From positions 1-39,402 of the forward strand of contig CAAFXO010000005.1 in the NCBI GenBank assembly GCA_900766975.1: a stretch of DNA of 39,402 nucleotides, written 5' to 3'. This DNA is from Bacteroidales bacterium (GTDB lineage Bacteria; Bacteroidota; Bacteroidia; Bacteroidales; Muribaculaceae). Both the position numbers and the translations under genes were made by a program. Every line of letters starts with the position of its first letter. Positions within the stretch are counted from its first letter, which is position 1. This document shows, piece after piece, positions 38,415 through 39,402 of the stretch. The notes under the pieces were generated by a model. The model saw nothing but the letters and a program-made list of their open reading frames with translations, was not told where the DNA came from and ran no database searches.

Positions 38415-39402
38415 TTAGGCGTTGGTCTCTTTCAGGTGGCATTGCCATGCCCAAGCGTGGCGCATGGTGTCTTCGATCGGGGCTTCCGCTTTCCAGCCTA
38501 ACACGTTGTTGGCCTTGGCAGGGTCTGCCCAGATCTTCTCGATGTCTCCTTCGCGACGCGGCCCTATCTTGTGGGGCACTTTCACTCCGGTGGCTGCCTC
38601 GAAAGCGTGGATCAGTTCGAGCACGGAGAGACCTCGACCTGTGCCGAGGTTGAAGACTTCGACACTGTCTGTGTCGGGACGGTGCAAGATGCGATCCATC
38701 GCTACTACATGCGCCTTCGCCAAGTCGTTGACATCGATGTAGTCGCGGATGCATGAGCCGTCGGGAGTGTTGTAGTCGTCGCCAAACACGGTGAGCTCTT
38801 GACGGATGCCGGCAGCAGCCTGCGTGAGATAAGGCACCAGGTTCTGCGGCACACCTACCGGCAATTCGCCGATCAGCGCCGTCGGATGCGCTCCGATCGG
38901 GTTGAAATATCTCAGCAAGATGCTCTTGATCGGTGCCCCGGAGTGTACATAGTCGCTGATGATCTCCTCGGCGATCTGCTTGGTATTGCCGTAGGGAGAT
39001 GTGGCAGGCTTGATGGGAGCAGTCTCATCGATAGGATTCTTGTCAGGCTCGCCATAGACGGTGCAACTTGACGAGAACACGAAGCCCTTCACGCCATATT
39101 GCGGCATAAGCTCCAAGAGATTGCACACCGACATAAGGTTATTGCGATAATAGAGCAGAGGCTTGTGGATAGACTCTCCGACAGCCTTGGATGCGGCAAA
39201 GTTGATGATGCCGGTGATGCCGGGGTGCTCCTTGAAAAGACGATGGAGCGTCTCGACATCCGTGCAGTCACCCTCCACGAAATCAGGACGGCGTCCTGCT
39301 ATTGCCTCGATGCCGTCGAGCACTCCGATATTGGAGTTCGACAGATTGTCGATGATCACCACGTCATAGCCTGCGGCCAAGAGTTCGACCGTGGTATGCG
39401 AC
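38415..39402 (-). CDS. galE: UDP-glucose 4-epimerase (start beyond right edge)
   Basis: At least 329 residues are visible. The frame is open to the right edge, and its first residues SHTTVELLAAGYDVVIIDNL are the usual continuation of the missing TGGxGYIG NAD-binding start, so only about 10-15 residues are absent. Also present are EGDCTD, NFAASKAVGES, FSSSCTVYG, the catalytic pair in SPYGNTK (YxxxK), RYFNPIGAHPTALIGE and IRDYIDVNDLAKAHV. The enzyme interconverts UDP-glucose and UDP-galactose for surface glycans and galactose use. It is convergent with the DUF4249 gene and has its own terminator. Confidence 0.96.
   Translation of the reverse strand, partial: SHTTVELLAAGYDVVIIDNLSNSNIGVLDGIEAIAGRRPDFVEGDCTDVETLHRLFKEHPGITGIINFAASKAVGESIHKPLLYYRNNLMSVCNLLELMPQYGVKGFVFSSSCTVYGEPDKNPIDETAPIKPATSPYGNTKQIAEEIISDYVHSGAPIKSILLRYFNPIGAHPTALIGELPVGVPQNLVPYLTQAAAGIRQELTVFGDDYNTPDGSCIRDYIDVNDLAKAHVVAMDRILHRPDTDSVEVFNLGTGRGLSVLELIHAFEAATGVKVPHKIGPRREGDIEKIWADPAKANNVLGWKAEAPIEDTMRHAWAWQCHLKETNA

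Overview
The window looks like chromosomal DNA of a gut Bacteroidales bacterium, most likely of the Muribaculaceae/Duncaniella type. That placement is an inference. It rests on TAnnTTTG -7 boxes in front of many genes, on Bacteroidetes-specific families (DUF2795, DUF4270, DUF4249, a TonB receptor paired with a lipoprotein, a SurA/PpiD-like chaperone of about 700 residues), on an inositol-lipid locus typical of this phylum, and on a tRNA without an encoded CCA end.

Layout. 1-3.8 kb (minus strand): the 5' part of a TPR protein, a secreted protein of unknown function whose leader carries three tandem 22-bp hairpin repeats, a DUF2795 protein and a PduO-type cobalamin adenosyltransferase. 3.9-7.8 kb (plus): metK behind a SAM-II-like riboswitch and an intrinsic terminator, then a membrane-anchored SurA/PpiD-like chaperone. 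7.9-16.2 kb: rlmN and pdxA, then a long, tightly packed run of genes for inositol phospholipids (nucleotidyltransferase, ATP-grasp enzyme, PgpA, GtrA, two CDP-alcohol phosphatidyltransferases, an AUR1/PAP2 enzyme, a HAD phosphatase). myo-Inositol-phosphate synthase (ino1) follows in its own unit. 18-30.4 kb: trmD, a nitroreductase, tRNA-Thr(CGU), two ABC-F ATPases with a Dabb protein between them, ffh, panD and panC. Divergent from panC are a short glycogen-synthase-like protein, a DUF4270 lipoprotein and a CapA-family protein. 38.4 kb to the end: galE, cut by the right edge.

30.4-33.8 kb is an accessory region that looks acquired and rearranged. It holds a small macrodomain-like protein, an AT-rich protein with a WCTA motif and four C-terminal membrane segments, and an internal fragment of a formylglycine-generating-enzyme (FGE/SUMF1) gene. 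These are bounded by copies of a dispersed near-palindromic repeat with the core TTTAAGGAACGCGCTCTTA. About ten good copies occur in the window, all outside intact genes and many just after stop codons. Pairs of inverted copies enclose the two accessory genes, and the gene fragments end at the repeats. This repeat family and its cassette-like arrangement are the most unusual DNA-level feature here.

33.7-38.3 kb: a surface lipoprotein, a TonB-dependent receptor and a DUF4249 lipoprotein form a probable uptake system. In front of it is a roughly 135-nt sequence with its own -7 box, two long-range helices and competing GTGAG/CTCAC pairings, followed by a terminator-like hairpin just before the first start codon. 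It could be an unrecognised riboswitch or small RNA. A second terminator-like hairpin lies inside the signal-peptide coding region of the receptor gene.
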